Shown one piece after another: positions 46,993 to 55,447 of a DNA stretch of 64,000 bases. The position numbers and the translations under genes were made by a program. The notes under the pieces are model-generated. The model saw only the letters and a list, made by a program, of their open reading frames with translations, searched no databases and was not told where the DNA came from. The first letter of the stretch is position 1. Every line of letters begins with the position of its first letter. Origin of the DNA: Trebonia sp963811335 (lineage in GTDB: Bacteria > Actinomycetota > Actinomycetes > Streptosporangiales > Streptosporangiaceae); NCBI GenBank assembly GCA_963811335.1, contig CAWERB010000004.1, positions 54,021 through 118,020 on the forward strand, in the 5' to 3' direction.

Positions 46993-47292
46993 TCACGCGG
47001 CGCACTCGCGGCAGATCAGCTGGCCGTTCCTGTCCTCGGCAAGCTGGCTGCGGTGATGCACAAGGAAGCAGCGCGAGCAAGTGAACTCATCGGCCTGCCG
47101 CGGGATCACCCGGAACGAGAGTTCCTCGTTCGACAAGTCGGCACCGGGAAGCTCAAGCCCCTCGGCGGCGTCGTCCGGGTCAAGGTCGATCGTGGACGAC
47201 GACTTGTCCATCCGGCGAGCCTGCAGCTCTTGCAGGCTGTCCTCGCCCAGATCGTCATCGGTCTTGCGCGGGCTGTCGTAGTCGGTAGCCAT
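46993..47292 (-). CDS. DUF4193 zinc-ribbon-like protein
   Basis: The 99-residue product starts MATDYDSPRKTDDDLGEDSL. It has the signature LDPDDAAEGLELPGADLSNE and ELSFRVIPRQADEFTCSRCF, then LVHHRSQLAEDRNGQLICREC. The paired CxxC motifs (CSRC, CREC) presumably bind zinc. The family is highly conserved and specific to actinobacteria. It is thought to be abundant and constitutively expressed, but no biochemical role is established. The longer upstream frame is not supported. Confidence 0.95.
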   Translation of the reverse strand: MATDYDSPRKTDDDLGEDSLQELQARRMDKSSSTIDLDPDDAAEGLELPGADLSNEELSFRVIPRQADEFTCSRCFLVHHRSQLAEDRNGQLICRECAA

Positions 47293-47718
47293 TGTGACCC
47301 CATCCCCCTCCAAAAGTGGCGCGCGGTCGCTGCGCGGGTTTAACGCTCCGGAAGCCTCGGTTGTGCCCGATTCCGGCGGGGAATTCTGCCACACTTCGCG
47401 GCCGTCGTGCACGCAGCACGCGAACCGGTGTGAACGTGTCCCGCAGGGACCGATTCCGGCCGCTGGTAAACCCCGCATACCGCCCATCTATTCCACCAGC
47501 GCGCCCCGGTTATTCAGCTCACAGAGATCACCACGCGCAGTGGTCACCGCGGCAGCCGGGGCCGGGCGGCGGTCGCCCACGAGGCAGCCACAACGAGGGC
47601 ATGACCTACCCGTTCCGACCAGCCCTGACACCTGGTGAGCGGGCGTCGGGCGTGGGCCCGGGCTTGAGAGCGAGAGCGGGCGGGGCGGTCGCGTCAAGCG
47701 GCGCGGCGCGGCGCGGTG
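47293..47718. other. 426-base intergenic region upstream of DUF4193
   Basis: This region lies between the suhB stop and the DUF4193 start (both minus strand). It should hold the DUF4193 promoter. I saw an imperfect dyad near 47528-47555 (CACCAC/GTGGT around GCGCA) but no clear -35/-10 pair, and no gene. Confidence 0.4.
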
Positions 47719-48576
47719 TCAGGCGTCGCGCTCGGGGTCCAGTTCGGCGAGCGCCTCGGTGAGCGGGCCGAACAGGGCGGGCCCCGCGGCCACCGCCATG
47801 GAGCTTGACAGGGGCGCGCCGCGCAGGCCGCCGACGGTCGCGCCGGCCTCGGACGCGACCAGGGCGCCCGCGGCCCAGTCCCAGTAGTTCAGCCCCCGCT
47901 CGTAGAAGCCGTCAAGGCGTCCCGCCGCGACCGAGCACAGGTCGACGGAGGCCACGCCGATCCGCCTGATGTCCCGCAGCCGGGGCAGCAGCGCGGCGAC
48001 GACCTCACCCTGGACCTGCCTCCTGGCCGGCAGGTAGCCGAACCCGGTGCCGACGAGCGCCTGCCGCAGCGGCCCGCCTGGGCCGCAGCGCAGCCGGGCA
48101 GGCTTGCCGCGCGCGGACTCGAGCCACGCGCCGCCGCCGGCGAACGCGCTGAACATCTCGCCGCGAACGGGGACGAATACCGCGCCCGCCACGATTCTTC
48201 TGCCGACCTCCCCGCCCTCCGCCCCGCCATCCGGCCCGCCGACCTCAACCGCGATCGACACCGCCCAGTCGGGCAGGCCGTACAGGTAGTTGACGGTGCC
48301 GTCGAGCGGATCGACCACCCAGCGGGCAGGCGCGCCGGCGGTGTCCCCGGTCTGGCCCTCCTCCTCGCCGAGTACGGCGTCGCCCGGGCGGGCGGCCAGG
48401 AGGAGAGACCTGATCAGTGCCTCCGCCCGGCGGTCCATCTCGGTGACCACGTCGGTCGGGCTCGACTTCGTCGCGGCGACCTCGACCCGTCCCGCGCGCG
48501 CGGCGAGCATCTCCCCCGTCTCCCGCGCCACGCTGACCGCGATGTCGCACAGCTTGGCCGGATCCGGCGTGCTCAT
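47719..48576 (-). CDS. suhB: inositol monophosphatase family protein
   Basis: This 285-residue Mg2+-dependent phosphatase hydrolyses inositol 1-phosphate or related sugar phosphates. Motifs are TKSSPTDVVTEMDRRAEALI, the GEEEG metal site (DAVLGEEEGQ), WVVDPLDGTVNYLYGLPDWA and GLNYWDWAAGALVASEAGA. ATG 48576 is chosen because GGAGG lies five bases upstream; an in-frame GTG at 48588 would add four residues. A 17-bp tandem repeat with overlapping minigenes precedes it, and the last minigene's stop overlaps this ATG (ATGA). Myo-inositol supply is needed for mycothiol and phosphatidylinositol in actinomycetes. Confidence 0.94.
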   Translation of the reverse strand: MSTPDPAKLCDIAVSVARETGEMLAARAGRVEVAATKSSPTDVVTEMDRRAEALIRSLLLAARPGDAVLGEEEGQTGDTAGAPARWVVDPLDGTVNYLYGLPDWAVSIAVEVGGPDGGAEGGEVGRRIVAGAVFVPVRGEMFSAFAGGGAWLESARGKPARLRCGPGGPLRQALVGTGFGYLPARRQVQGEVVAALLPRLRDIRRIGVASVDLCSVAAGRLDGFYERGLNYWDWAAGALVASEAGATVGGLRGAPLSSSMAVAAGPALFGPLTEALAELDPERDA

Positions 48577-48671
48577 GCTGGCCTCCACCTCATGGAATCG
48601 GGCACCTCATGGAATCGGGCACCTCATGGAATCGGGCACCTCATCGGAATCGGGCACCTCATGGAATCGGG
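48577..48671 (-). repeat. 17-bp tandem repeat forming a chain of overlapping minigenes upstream of suhB
   Basis: Five copies of CACCTCATGGAATCGGG (one with an extra base, 48637-48654) occupy 48586-48671. Read on the minus strand, they create successive open frames: a 12-codon frame, two copies of MRCPIP-stop and one MRWRPA-stop. Each stop overlaps the next start as ATGA, and the last TGA overlaps the suhB ATG. This is exactly the geometry of translational coupling. Whether the minigenes are translated is unknown. Confidence 0.85.
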
Positions 48672-48754
48672 TGATGTTTCCGTTAACGCCGGGACGAGGG
48701 AACGCCCGCCACGGCGCGTGCGCCGACGGTGCCTGCCGCGCGCCCCCCAGGCGC

Positions 48755-49942
48755 TCACGCCGGGCGACCCGGCCGTCCGGGCACGTACCGGCAGCAGTCG
48801 GCGCGGCAGCCGTCCGCCCCGCCCGCGAAGGCGCCGAGGCCAAGGTCACCAAGGGCCAGGGCGGGGGCGCCGCTGACCCGCTCGGCGACCAGTTCGCGCA
48901 CCATCGCGGCGAACCGGGCGGTCGGGCCGGGCGCCTTGGCCCGGGCGAACGGAAGGCCGAGCGACGCGGCCGTCCGCGCGGCCTCCACGTCCAGGTCATG
49001 CACCACCTCCATGTGGTCGCTGACGAACCCGACGGGAATGACGACGACCCCCGTCGGCGCGCCGTCGGCCAGCGGCGTGCCGTCCGGGAGCGTCCCCTTG
49101 GCCAGCGCCGCGAGGTGGTCGTTCACGTCCGGTTCGAGCCAGGGCACGCTCGGGGGGCCGCTCCTGCTCTGGAAGACGAGATCGGCGGGAAGGGAGGGTC
49201 GGGAGGGAAGAGAGGGTCGGGAGGAGAAGAAGGAGTCACGCACTCGTTCGGTGATAAGGCGGGACGCCTCGCGCAGCTCGGCCTCGTACCTCCCGCCCGG
49301 GGCGCCGGGGACCGCGGTGCCCGCCGACGGGCTGCCGCTCGCGGCGGCCATGCCGACGGGGACGCTGTGCGCGGTGAACACCAGCCGGGCGCCGGCCTGG
49401 GCCGCGGCGGGCAGCCCGGCCAGGGCGTCCTCCACGGCCGCGGCGAACGGCTCGATGAAGCCCGGGTGGTTGAAGTACGGGCGGATCTTGTCGATCCGCA
49501 GTGCCTGGCCGGACCCGGGGGCCCCCGGGCCGGTTGCCGCCGGTTTCCCGGCGACCGCGCGGTCGATGTCGTCCAGGTACTGGCGGCAGGCCGAGTAGGA
49601 GCTGTAGGCGGAGGTCACGAACGCGATCGCGCGCCGCACGCCGTCGTTCCGCATCTGGCGCACGGTGTCGTCGATGAACGGGTGCCAGTTCCGGTTACCC
49701 CAGTACAGCGGCAGGCCGATGCCGCCGGAGCGCAGCGCGGCGCCGATCGCGCCGAGCATGTCGCGGCACTGGGCGTTGATCGGGCTCACGCCGCCGCGAG
49801 CGTGGTAGTGCGCGGCCACCTCGGCGAGGCGCTCCGCGGGCACGCCGCGGCCCCTGGTGACGTTCTCAAGGAACGGGAGGACCTCGTCCGGTCCCTCGGG
49901 CCCGCCGAAGGACAGCAGCAGGAACGCGTCGTAATCCGGCAT
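48755..49942 (-). CDS. hemH: ferrochelatase (coproporphyrin III ferrochelatase type)
   Basis: This 395-residue enzyme inserts Fe2+ into (copro)porphyrin in haem synthesis. Visible are LLLSFGGPEGPDEVLPFLEN, the histidine site in RLVFTAHSVPVGMAAA, FVTSAYSSYSACRQYLDDI, VIPVGFVSDHMEVVHDLDVE, and a Cys-rich tail GCRADCCRY that matches the iron-sulfur ligands of actinobacterial enzymes. ATG 49942 has GGAG five bases upstream. A Ser/Arg/Pro repeat (SSRPSLPSRPSLPADL) is a likely expansion of the surface loop. In actinobacteria the coproporphyrin-dependent route (CpfC) is the rule. Confidence 0.94.
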   Translation of the reverse strand: MPDYDAFLLLSFGGPEGPDEVLPFLENVTRGRGVPAERLAEVAAHYHARGGVSPINAQCRDMLGAIGAALRSGGIGLPLYWGNRNWHPFIDDTVRQMRNDGVRRAIAFVTSAYSSYSACRQYLDDIDRAVAGKPAATGPGAPGSGQALRIDKIRPYFNHPGFIEPFAAAVEDALAGLPAAAQAGARLVFTAHSVPVGMAAASGSPSAGTAVPGAPGGRYEAELREASRLITERVRDSFFSSRPSLPSRPSLPADLVFQSRSGPPSVPWLEPDVNDHLAALAKGTLPDGTPLADGAPTGVVVIPVGFVSDHMEVVHDLDVEAARTAASLGLPFARAKAPGPTARFAAMVRELVAERVSGAPALALGDLGLGAFAGGADGCRADCCRYVPGRPGRPA

Positions 49943-50101
49943 GCTCTCCATCCAACCAGGAACGGCGCCTGCCCTGGTACGCGGGCGGCGCCCAGCACTG
50001 AGCTCAGCGTGGCCCGGGAACAGGGGCGGCGGGAAACCTGTTGCTACCGCAGGGTACGTTGGACTTTTGTTTGGTTTTTCCACGGGGGAAGGCGCGCGAC
50101 G

Positions 50102-51511
50102 ATGAGCGCTGACGGCGCGGGCCCTGCCGCGGGGGGCGCGCGGGGGTTCCTGGCGCCGTACGCGGAGATCTTCGCCATCCCGCGGGCCTGGCGGTTCTCG
50201 GTCGCGGGGATCGTCGCCCGGATGCCCATGTCCATGTACGGGCTCGGCACGGTGCTGCTGATCTCCGCGGTGACCGGCCGTTACGGCCTCGCGGGCAGCG
50301 TGTCGGCGGCCGGGTCGCTCGGCTTCGCGGTGTGCGCGCCGCAGCTTGGCCGGCTGGTCGACCGGCTCGGCCAGCACCGCGTCCTCATCCCGGTCTGCGT
50401 CGCCTTCGGGCTGTCGGTCGCCGGGCTGTCGGCCGCCGTCGCGCTCCGCTGGCCCGACTGGACGCTGTTCGCCTTCGGTATCGCCGGCGGCGCGACGATG
50501 CCGCAGACCGGGCCGATGGCGCGGGCCCGCTGGTCGGCCCTGCTAGCCGGGTCGCCGCGGCTGCACACCGCGTTCTCCGTCGAGTCGGTGGCGGATGAGC
50601 TGTGCTTCGTGATCGGGCCCGCGGCGGTCACCGTGCTCGCCACCCAGCTGTACCCGGCGGCCGGGGTCGGCACCGCCGCCCTGTGCGCCGTCGCCGGCTC
50701 GCTGTGGTTCGCGTCGCAGCGGTCGACCGAGCCGCCGGTCGTCGCCGCCGACGTCCGGGCGGCGGCCACCGGCGGCGGTACCCGGCCGGCGTCGGGCGCG
50801 CAGGTCAGGCCGGCACGGGTCAGGCCGCAGGCACGGGGCGCCCGGCTCGCCGCGCCCAGCCTCGCCGTGCTGATCCCGGTGTACCTGTTCCTCGGCGCGA
50901 TGTTCGTCGCGATCGACCTGAGCACGGTCGCCTTCGCCGCCCGCTCCGGCCACAAGTCGCTGGCCGGCTTCATCCTCGGCTGCTACGCGCTCGGCAGCGC
51001 GACGGGCGGCCTGTGGTACGGGTCACGGAACTGGCGCGCGCCCGCCTCGCGGAGCCTCGCGGTCACCCTCTCGCTGACGGTGGCCGGCGTGTGCACCTTC
51101 TGGGCGATGCCTGGCCTGCTCGTGCTCGCCCCGGTGATCTACCTGTGCGGACTGACGATCGCGCCCACCTTGATCGCCGGGTACAGCGTGCTCGAGTCCA
51201 CCGCGCTGCCCGGGCGGGCCACCGAGGCGATGTCCTGGCTGTCCACCGGCATCTCCGTCGGCCTGGCCTGCGGCTCGACGGCAGTGGGGTTCATACTCGA
51301 CGCCTTCGGCCCGCGCTGGGGCTACGCGTTCGCGGCGGCGGCGGGCGTGACCGCGACCCTCATCTACCTGGCGGGCCTGCCCAAGGTCGCCCGCGGTGCC
51401 AGCGACGGCCGGCACTACGTCCAAGCGGCAACCACCACAGCTAACCTCAGCCACCGTGCGGGGGCGGCGCGCCCTGTGCGGCGCCCGCCAGCAGCAACCA
51501 CAGGGCACTAA
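50102..51511 (+). CDS. MFS transporter
   Basis: Starting at ATG 50102 after GGGGAAGG, this 469-residue, 12-helix permease has RFSVAGIVARMPMSMYGLGT, the loop LGRLVDRLGQHRVLIPVCVA (a degenerate MFS signature), GGATMPQTGPMARARWSALL, SVESVADELCFVIGPAAVT and SWLSTGISVGLACGSTAVGF. It resembles the efflux-type MFS proteins common next to haem and nucleotide genes in actinomycetes. The substrate is unknown. The last 25 codons are formed by a 31-bp direct repeat, so the C-terminus may be altered. Confidence 0.9.
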   Translation: MSADGAGPAAGGARGFLAPYAEIFAIPRAWRFSVAGIVARMPMSMYGLGTVLLISAVTGRYGLAGSVSAAGSLGFAVCAPQLGRLVDRLGQHRVLIPVCVAFGLSVAGLSAAVALRWPDWTLFAFGIAGGATMPQTGPMARARWSALLAGSPRLHTAFSVESVADELCFVIGPAAVTVLATQLYPAAGVGTAALCAVAGSLWFASQRSTEPPVVAADVRAAATGGGTRPASGAQVRPARVRPQARGARLAAPSLAVLIPVYLFLGAMFVAIDLSTVAFAARSGHKSLAGFILGCYALGSATGGLWYGSRNWRAPASRSLAVTLSLTVAGVCTFWAMPGLLVLAPVIYLCGLTIAPTLIAGYSVLESTALPGRATEAMSWLSTGISVGLACGSTAVGFILDAFGPRWGYAFAAAAGVTATLIYLAGLPKVARGASDGRHYVQAATTTANLSHRAGAARPVRRPPAATTGH

Positions 51512-51538
51512 CCTCAGCCACCGTGCGGGGGCGGCGCG
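51441..51538 (+). repeat. 31-bp direct repeat at the 3' end of the MFS gene
   Basis: The same 31 bases, beginning CTAACCTCAGCCACCGTGCG, occur at 51441-51471 and 51508-51538. The second copy supplies the stop codon of the MFS gene. It may mark a duplicated gene end. Confidence 0.9.
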
Positions 51539-51567
51539 GTTTCTGCGCCGTTCCCGCCGCGGGGGGT

Positions 51568-51618
51568 ATGGGGGGCGCGCAGCCCCCCATGATCGGGGGG
51601 CGCAGGGGGTCGTCCCCC
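51568..51618. terminator. tandem hairpins between convergent genes
   Basis: ATGGGGGG (51568-51575) pairs with CCCCCCAT (51583-51590) around a 7-base loop. GGGGG (51605-51609) pairs with CCCCC (51614-51618) around TCGT. They lie between the convergent MFS and transglycosylase genes and probably stop transcription from both sides. There is no U-tract, as usual in these genomes. Confidence 0.65.
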
Positions 51619-51627
51619 GCGAGTGAC

Positions 51628-52827
51628 TCAGTACTCTGCCGCGTACTCGGCGGCCAGGGTGAGCACCTCATCGACGTACCAGTCGGCGTGGTTGTAGTCG
51701 AAAATCGCCTGGCGCAGCCCCTGGGCGCCCGCGGTCGCGCCGTCGGCGCACAGCAGCCGGGCGGCGCTCGGCACCGCGTCGAAGGGGTCCATGACGTCCG
51801 GCGGGCCGGTCTCACCGAAGCCGTCGATGCCCCAGGCCTGCCAGGTGGACGGCAGGAACTGCATCGGGCCGAGGGCGCCCGCGGTGGACGGCCCCATGTT
51901 CTGGCCGTCGCCCGACTCGATCTGGCCGATCGCGGCGAGCACCGTCCAGGACAGGCCCGGGCAGTACAGGGCGGCGGACGCGCGGAAGAGCTGAAGGTAA
52001 CTCGCCGGGCGGCCAGCCGTGACCGTCCGGTCCACCGGCAGCTGGGTGGACTCCGTGACCGGGACGAGCCCGACCACGCGCGCACCGCCGCGCAGCGCCG
52101 CCCGTACCTGGCTCACCAGCGTGGTCACGCTCACCGTCGGCGCGTTCACCAGCACCGCGACGTTACTGACCAGCCCCAGCCGGGCGCCCTCGGCCTGGCT
52201 GACCACGCCGTCCACGCCGGACACGCCGAGCAGCGCGCTGCCGCCGTCGGTGATCTGCCCGCGGACCGCGGCGGCGACCGGGTACTTGCCGCCGGCGGCG
52301 AGTCGGGCCCGCCCGGCGGCCGCGGGGGTGGTGACTAGCTGGCCGCCGGCGAAGGCGGACCACGTCCGCTGGCTGGCCGCCGTGGCCGGCGGGGTCCACG
52401 GCCGCAGCGCGGCGGCGGGCGCGGCGAGGACGGTGAGCCACACGCCGTTGACCGCGATCCGCGCGCCGTCGACGGGCAGCACCGCCCGGACGCCGCCGAG
52501 CCTCCTGATCCTGGCCAGGTCCGCGGCGCTCACCCCGCCGGGCACGGTGGCGATGACGTCGGGTACGACCAGGCGCGTCGGGGTCGCGCCGGGGAGGCCT
52601 GGCGCCGCGGGAGTGCTCCCGCCCGGGGCCGCCGCGGCTCCTGACGCGGCGCCGTTCCTGGCGCTGCTCGCGGCCACGATGGCCCGGGCCTGGCCGTCCA
52701 GCGTGCCGCCTGGCGCGCTGTAGCCGCCGCTGAGCGAGGCGAGGCTGGCGGCAACGGCTGCGCTGACGACCACCAGGGCGCCTACGGCGGCTGGCAGTGA
52801 ACGGCGGCGGACAGTCGGCAACCTCAC
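51628..52827 (-). CDS. secreted/membrane-anchored lytic transglycosylase
   Basis: From GTG 52827 the N-terminus has a hydrophobic signal/anchor (SLPAAVGALVVVSAAVAASL). A long Ala/Pro-rich and alpha/beta region of unknown role follows. The last ~120 residues form an SLT-type catalytic domain: WTVLAAIGQIESGDGQNMGP (catalytic Glu), STAGALGPMQFLPSTWQAWG, and IFDYNHADWYVDEVLTLAAE. The enzyme cleaves peptidoglycan strands in the cell wall. The gene is convergent with the MFS gene and divergent from a TetR gene. Confidence 0.9.
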   Translation of the reverse strand: MRLPTVRRRSLPAAVGALVVVSAAVAASLASLSGGYSAPGGTLDGQARAIVAASSARNGAASGAAAAPGGSTPAAPGLPGATPTRLVVPDVIATVPGGVSAADLARIRRLGGVRAVLPVDGARIAVNGVWLTVLAAPAAALRPWTPPATAASQRTWSAFAGGQLVTTPAAAGRARLAAGGKYPVAAAVRGQITDGGSALLGVSGVDGVVSQAEGARLGLVSNVAVLVNAPTVSVTTLVSQVRAALRGGARVVGLVPVTESTQLPVDRTVTAGRPASYLQLFRASAALYCPGLSWTVLAAIGQIESGDGQNMGPSTAGALGPMQFLPSTWQAWGIDGFGETGPPDVMDPFDAVPSAARLLCADGATAGAQGLRQAIFDYNHADWYVDEVLTLAAEYAAEY

Positions 52828-53075
52828 GGTACTCAACTGTACAAAACGGCCTGCCGCGCGGCGCCGCTGGCACCTACCGTGGTTCCCTCCGCCCCTCGGG
52901 CGCACCCGGCGACTTGCCGCTGGCGACTTGCCGCTGGCGACTTTCTTGCTGTTATCCCGCGGGAGGCGCCGGGTTAAGCAGAAAAACGGCGTGTGCGGGG
53001 GTTCCTGACGCCGGCACAGGGACCGCTTCCTACGGTATTCGCAGCAACTCCTTCAGGTACGGCTACTCTTCGACT

Positions 53076-53888
53076 ATGACGCAGGAGGCAGACCGGAGTC
53101 CCGCGGGGACCGGGGCAGGCGCGGTCCGGGGCGGCCGGCCGTTGGCGGTACCCGGTACTGGCCAGCAGCTCAGCCCTGATGCGGCGCGTGGCGCCGGCCA
53201 GGCGCACAGCAGCGGCCGCAAGAGCGGGGCAGGCCGCTCCGCGCGCAAACCGCAGGGACGGCCGTCGCTCGGCGGGGGCCTGCCCGCACAGGACCGCGAG
53301 TTGCGGGCGCAGGGCCGGGAAACCGTGCGCAAGCTGCTCAAGGCCGGCACGATCGAGTTCGAGGAGCGCGGATTCAACGGGGTTCGCGTCGATGACGTGG
53401 TCCGGCGCGCCGGGATCTCGCACGGGACGTTCTACCTGTACTTCTCGAACAAGGAGGACCTGTTCAAGGCCCTGCTGCGGGACGCGCTGCACGACATGGA
53501 GATCGTCGCGGGCGACTTCCCCGTGGTGACGAGCGACAGCACCGGGCTGCGGCTGCTGCGCGAGTGGGTCAAGAAGTTCTCCGCCGCCTACGCGGGGCAC
53601 GGCACCGTGCTGCGCACGCTCAGCTCGGCGAACGCGCCCGGCGAGATGTTCGCCGACGGGCTGCAGCTGTTCTTCAGCATCACCGAGGCGATGACCACCG
53701 GGATGACCGCGGCCGCCGTGGCGGCAGGCCACCACCAGGAGCACGCCGAGCTCACCGCGTTCGCCTGCCTGATGATGATCGAACGGGTCAACTTCGTCAT
53801 GACCACCGAGGTGGAACTGCCCGAGAACATGATGTGCGACAAGATCGCCGACATCATGTTCGCCGCCTTCGGCCTGGCGGTCCCGTAG
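53076..53888 (+). CDS. TetR family transcriptional regulator
   Basis: From ATG 53076 this 270-residue protein has a disordered N-terminal extension of about 70 residues rich in Gly, Ala and Arg. The TetR helix-turn-helix is TVRKLLKAGTIEFEERGFNG, VRVDDVVRRAGISHGTFYLY, FSNKEDLFKALLRDALHDME. The C-terminal helical domain (WVKKFSAAYAGHGTVLRTLS, MMIERVNFVMTTEVELPEN) is typical. The N-terminal extension is unusual for TetR proteins. It is 74 bases upstream of guaB1 on the same strand, so it may regulate GMP/IMP balance, but this is speculative. Confidence 0.9.
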   Translation: MTQEADRSPAGTGAGAVRGGRPLAVPGTGQQLSPDAARGAGQAHSSGRKSGAGRSARKPQGRPSLGGGLPAQDRELRAQGRETVRKLLKAGTIEFEERGFNGVRVDDVVRRAGISHGTFYLYFSNKEDLFKALLRDALHDMEIVAGDFPVVTSDSTGLRLLREWVKKFSAAYAGHGTVLRTLSSANAPGEMFADGLQLFFSITEAMTTGMTAAAVAAGHHQEHAELTAFACLMMIERVNFVMTTEVELPENMMCDKIADIMFAAFGLAVP

Positions 53889-53962
53889 CCGACCGCGGCG
53901 CGGGCGGGCTGGAGCGGGCGCGCTTGGTTCCTTCGCGCGAAGTTACGGTAAGAATTGAGAAC

Positions 53963-55402
53963 GTGCGTTTTCTTCATGACCGGTCCCCTGAGACCGACCT
54001 GACCTACAGTGACGTGTTTATGGTGCCAGGGCGTTCCGCCGTCGGGTCGCGGCTTGACGTGGACCTGGCCGCCAGGGACGGCAGCGGCGCCACCATCCCC
54101 ATCGTGGCGGCGAACATGACCGCCGTCTCCGGGCGCCGGATGGCCGAGACGATCGCGCGGCGCGGCGGGCTGGCGGTCCTGCCGCAGGACATCCCCGGGG
54201 ACGTCGTCGCCGATGTCGTGGCGTGGGTGAAGGCCCGCGACCTCGTGGTGGACACCGCGATCACCCTAGGCCCGAGCGACACGGTCGGCGAGGCGCTCGC
54301 GCTGCTGCCCAAGCGGGCCCATGGAGCGGTCGTGGTCACCGACGATGCCGGCGCCCCGGTCGGCGTGGTTACCGAGGCGGACTGCGCGGGGGCGGACCGG
54401 TTCGCGCAGCTGTCGACGGTGATGTCCGCGGCCCCTTTCACGCTGCCCGCTGGCCTATCGCCCGCCGAGGCGTTCAACCTGCTGCACTCGGGACGGCACC
54501 GGCTCGCCCCCGTGGTGTCCGCGTCCGGCCAGTGCACGGGGATCCTCACCAGGACGGGGGCGCTACGCGCCACGCTGTACTCCCCGGCCGTCGACGCGCG
54601 CGGGCGGCTGCGAGTCGGCGCCGCGGTCGGCGTCAACGGCGACGTCGCCGCGAAGGCCAAGCAGCTGCTCGACGCGGAGATCGACGTGCTCGTGGTGGAC
54701 ACCGCGCACGGGCACCAGGAGAAGATGATCGCCGCCCTGCGCGCGGTCCGCGCGCTGTCGCCGTCGGTCCCCGTCGTGGCGGGGAACGTGGTGACCGCGG
54801 AAGGCGTCGCCGACCTCGTGGCGGCGGGCGCGGATATCGTCAAGGTCGGGGTCGGCCCGGGCGCGATGTGCACCACCCGGATGATGACCGGCGTGGGGCG
54901 GCCCCAGTTCTCCGCTGTCCTCGAGTGCGCCGCCGCGGCGGCCGGGCTCGGAGCGCACGTCTGGGCGGACGGCGGGGTGCGCCACCCGCGCGACGTCGCG
55001 CTCGCGCTCGCCGCGGGCGCGTCGTCGGTGATGATCGGGTCGTGGTTCGCCGGCACCTACGAGTCGCCTGGTGACGCGTTCCGCGACCCGAACGGGCGGC
55101 TGTACAAGGAGAGCTTCGGCATGGCGTCCGCGCGCGCGGTGCGGGTACGTACCGCCACCGACTCGGCCTACGAGCGGGCGCGCAAGGAACTGTTCGAGGA
55201 GGGGATCTCCTCGGCGCGCATGTACCTGGACGCGGCGCGGCCGGGCGTGGAGGACCTGCTCGACATGATCGTCGCCGGAGTGCGCTCCTCGTGCACCTAC
55301 GCGGGCGCGGGCGACCTGGCGTCGTTCGCCGAGCGGGCCGTCATCGGCGTGCAGAGCGCGTCCGGCTACACCGAGGGCATGCCCGTCCCGACCAGCTGGT
55401 AA
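53963..55402 (+). CDS. guaB1: GuaB1 family IMPDH-like protein, probably GMP reductase
   Basis: From GTG 53963 (VRFLHDRSPETDLTYSDVFM, as in homologues), this 479-residue TIM barrel has an inserted pair of CBS domains (about residues 95-205, VVDTAITLGPSDTVGEALAL, VMSAAPFTLPAGLSPAEAFN). The catalytic loop is VGVGPGAMCTTRMMTGVGRP, with the nucleophilic Cys and a GMPR/GuaB1-like GAMCTTR rather than a GSICTTR context. The actinobacterial GuaB1 group reduces GMP to IMP with NADPH; that activity is known from the family, not shown here. A TetR gene precedes it. Confidence 0.9.
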   Translation: MRFLHDRSPETDLTYSDVFMVPGRSAVGSRLDVDLAARDGSGATIPIVAANMTAVSGRRMAETIARRGGLAVLPQDIPGDVVADVVAWVKARDLVVDTAITLGPSDTVGEALALLPKRAHGAVVVTDDAGAPVGVVTEADCAGADRFAQLSTVMSAAPFTLPAGLSPAEAFNLLHSGRHRLAPVVSASGQCTGILTRTGALRATLYSPAVDARGRLRVGAAVGVNGDVAAKAKQLLDAEIDVLVVDTAHGHQEKMIAALRAVRALSPSVPVVAGNVVTAEGVADLVAAGADIVKVGVGPGAMCTTRMMTGVGRPQFSAVLECAAAAAGLGAHVWADGGVRHPRDVALALAAGASSVMIGSWFAGTYESPGDAFRDPNGRLYKESFGMASARAVRVRTATDSAYERARKELFEEGISSARMYLDAARPGVEDLLDMIVAGVRSSCTYAGAGDLASFAERAVIGVQSASGYTEGMPVPTSW

Positions 55403-55447
55403 GGCGGCCGCGGCCGGGCCCGTCCGGCCCGCCCGGCCGTCACCGGG

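Noticed and set aside
47488..47697. 69-codon minus-strand frame with a CxxC
   Set aside because: The CPRC motif looks zinc-ribbon-like, but the frame is Pro/Arg-rich, lacks a ribosome site and shows no regular codon bias.
48290..50101. Long plus-strand frame leading into the MFS gene
   Set aside because: The upstream ~600 codons are antisense to suhB and hemH and have no ribosome site; the real start is at 50102.
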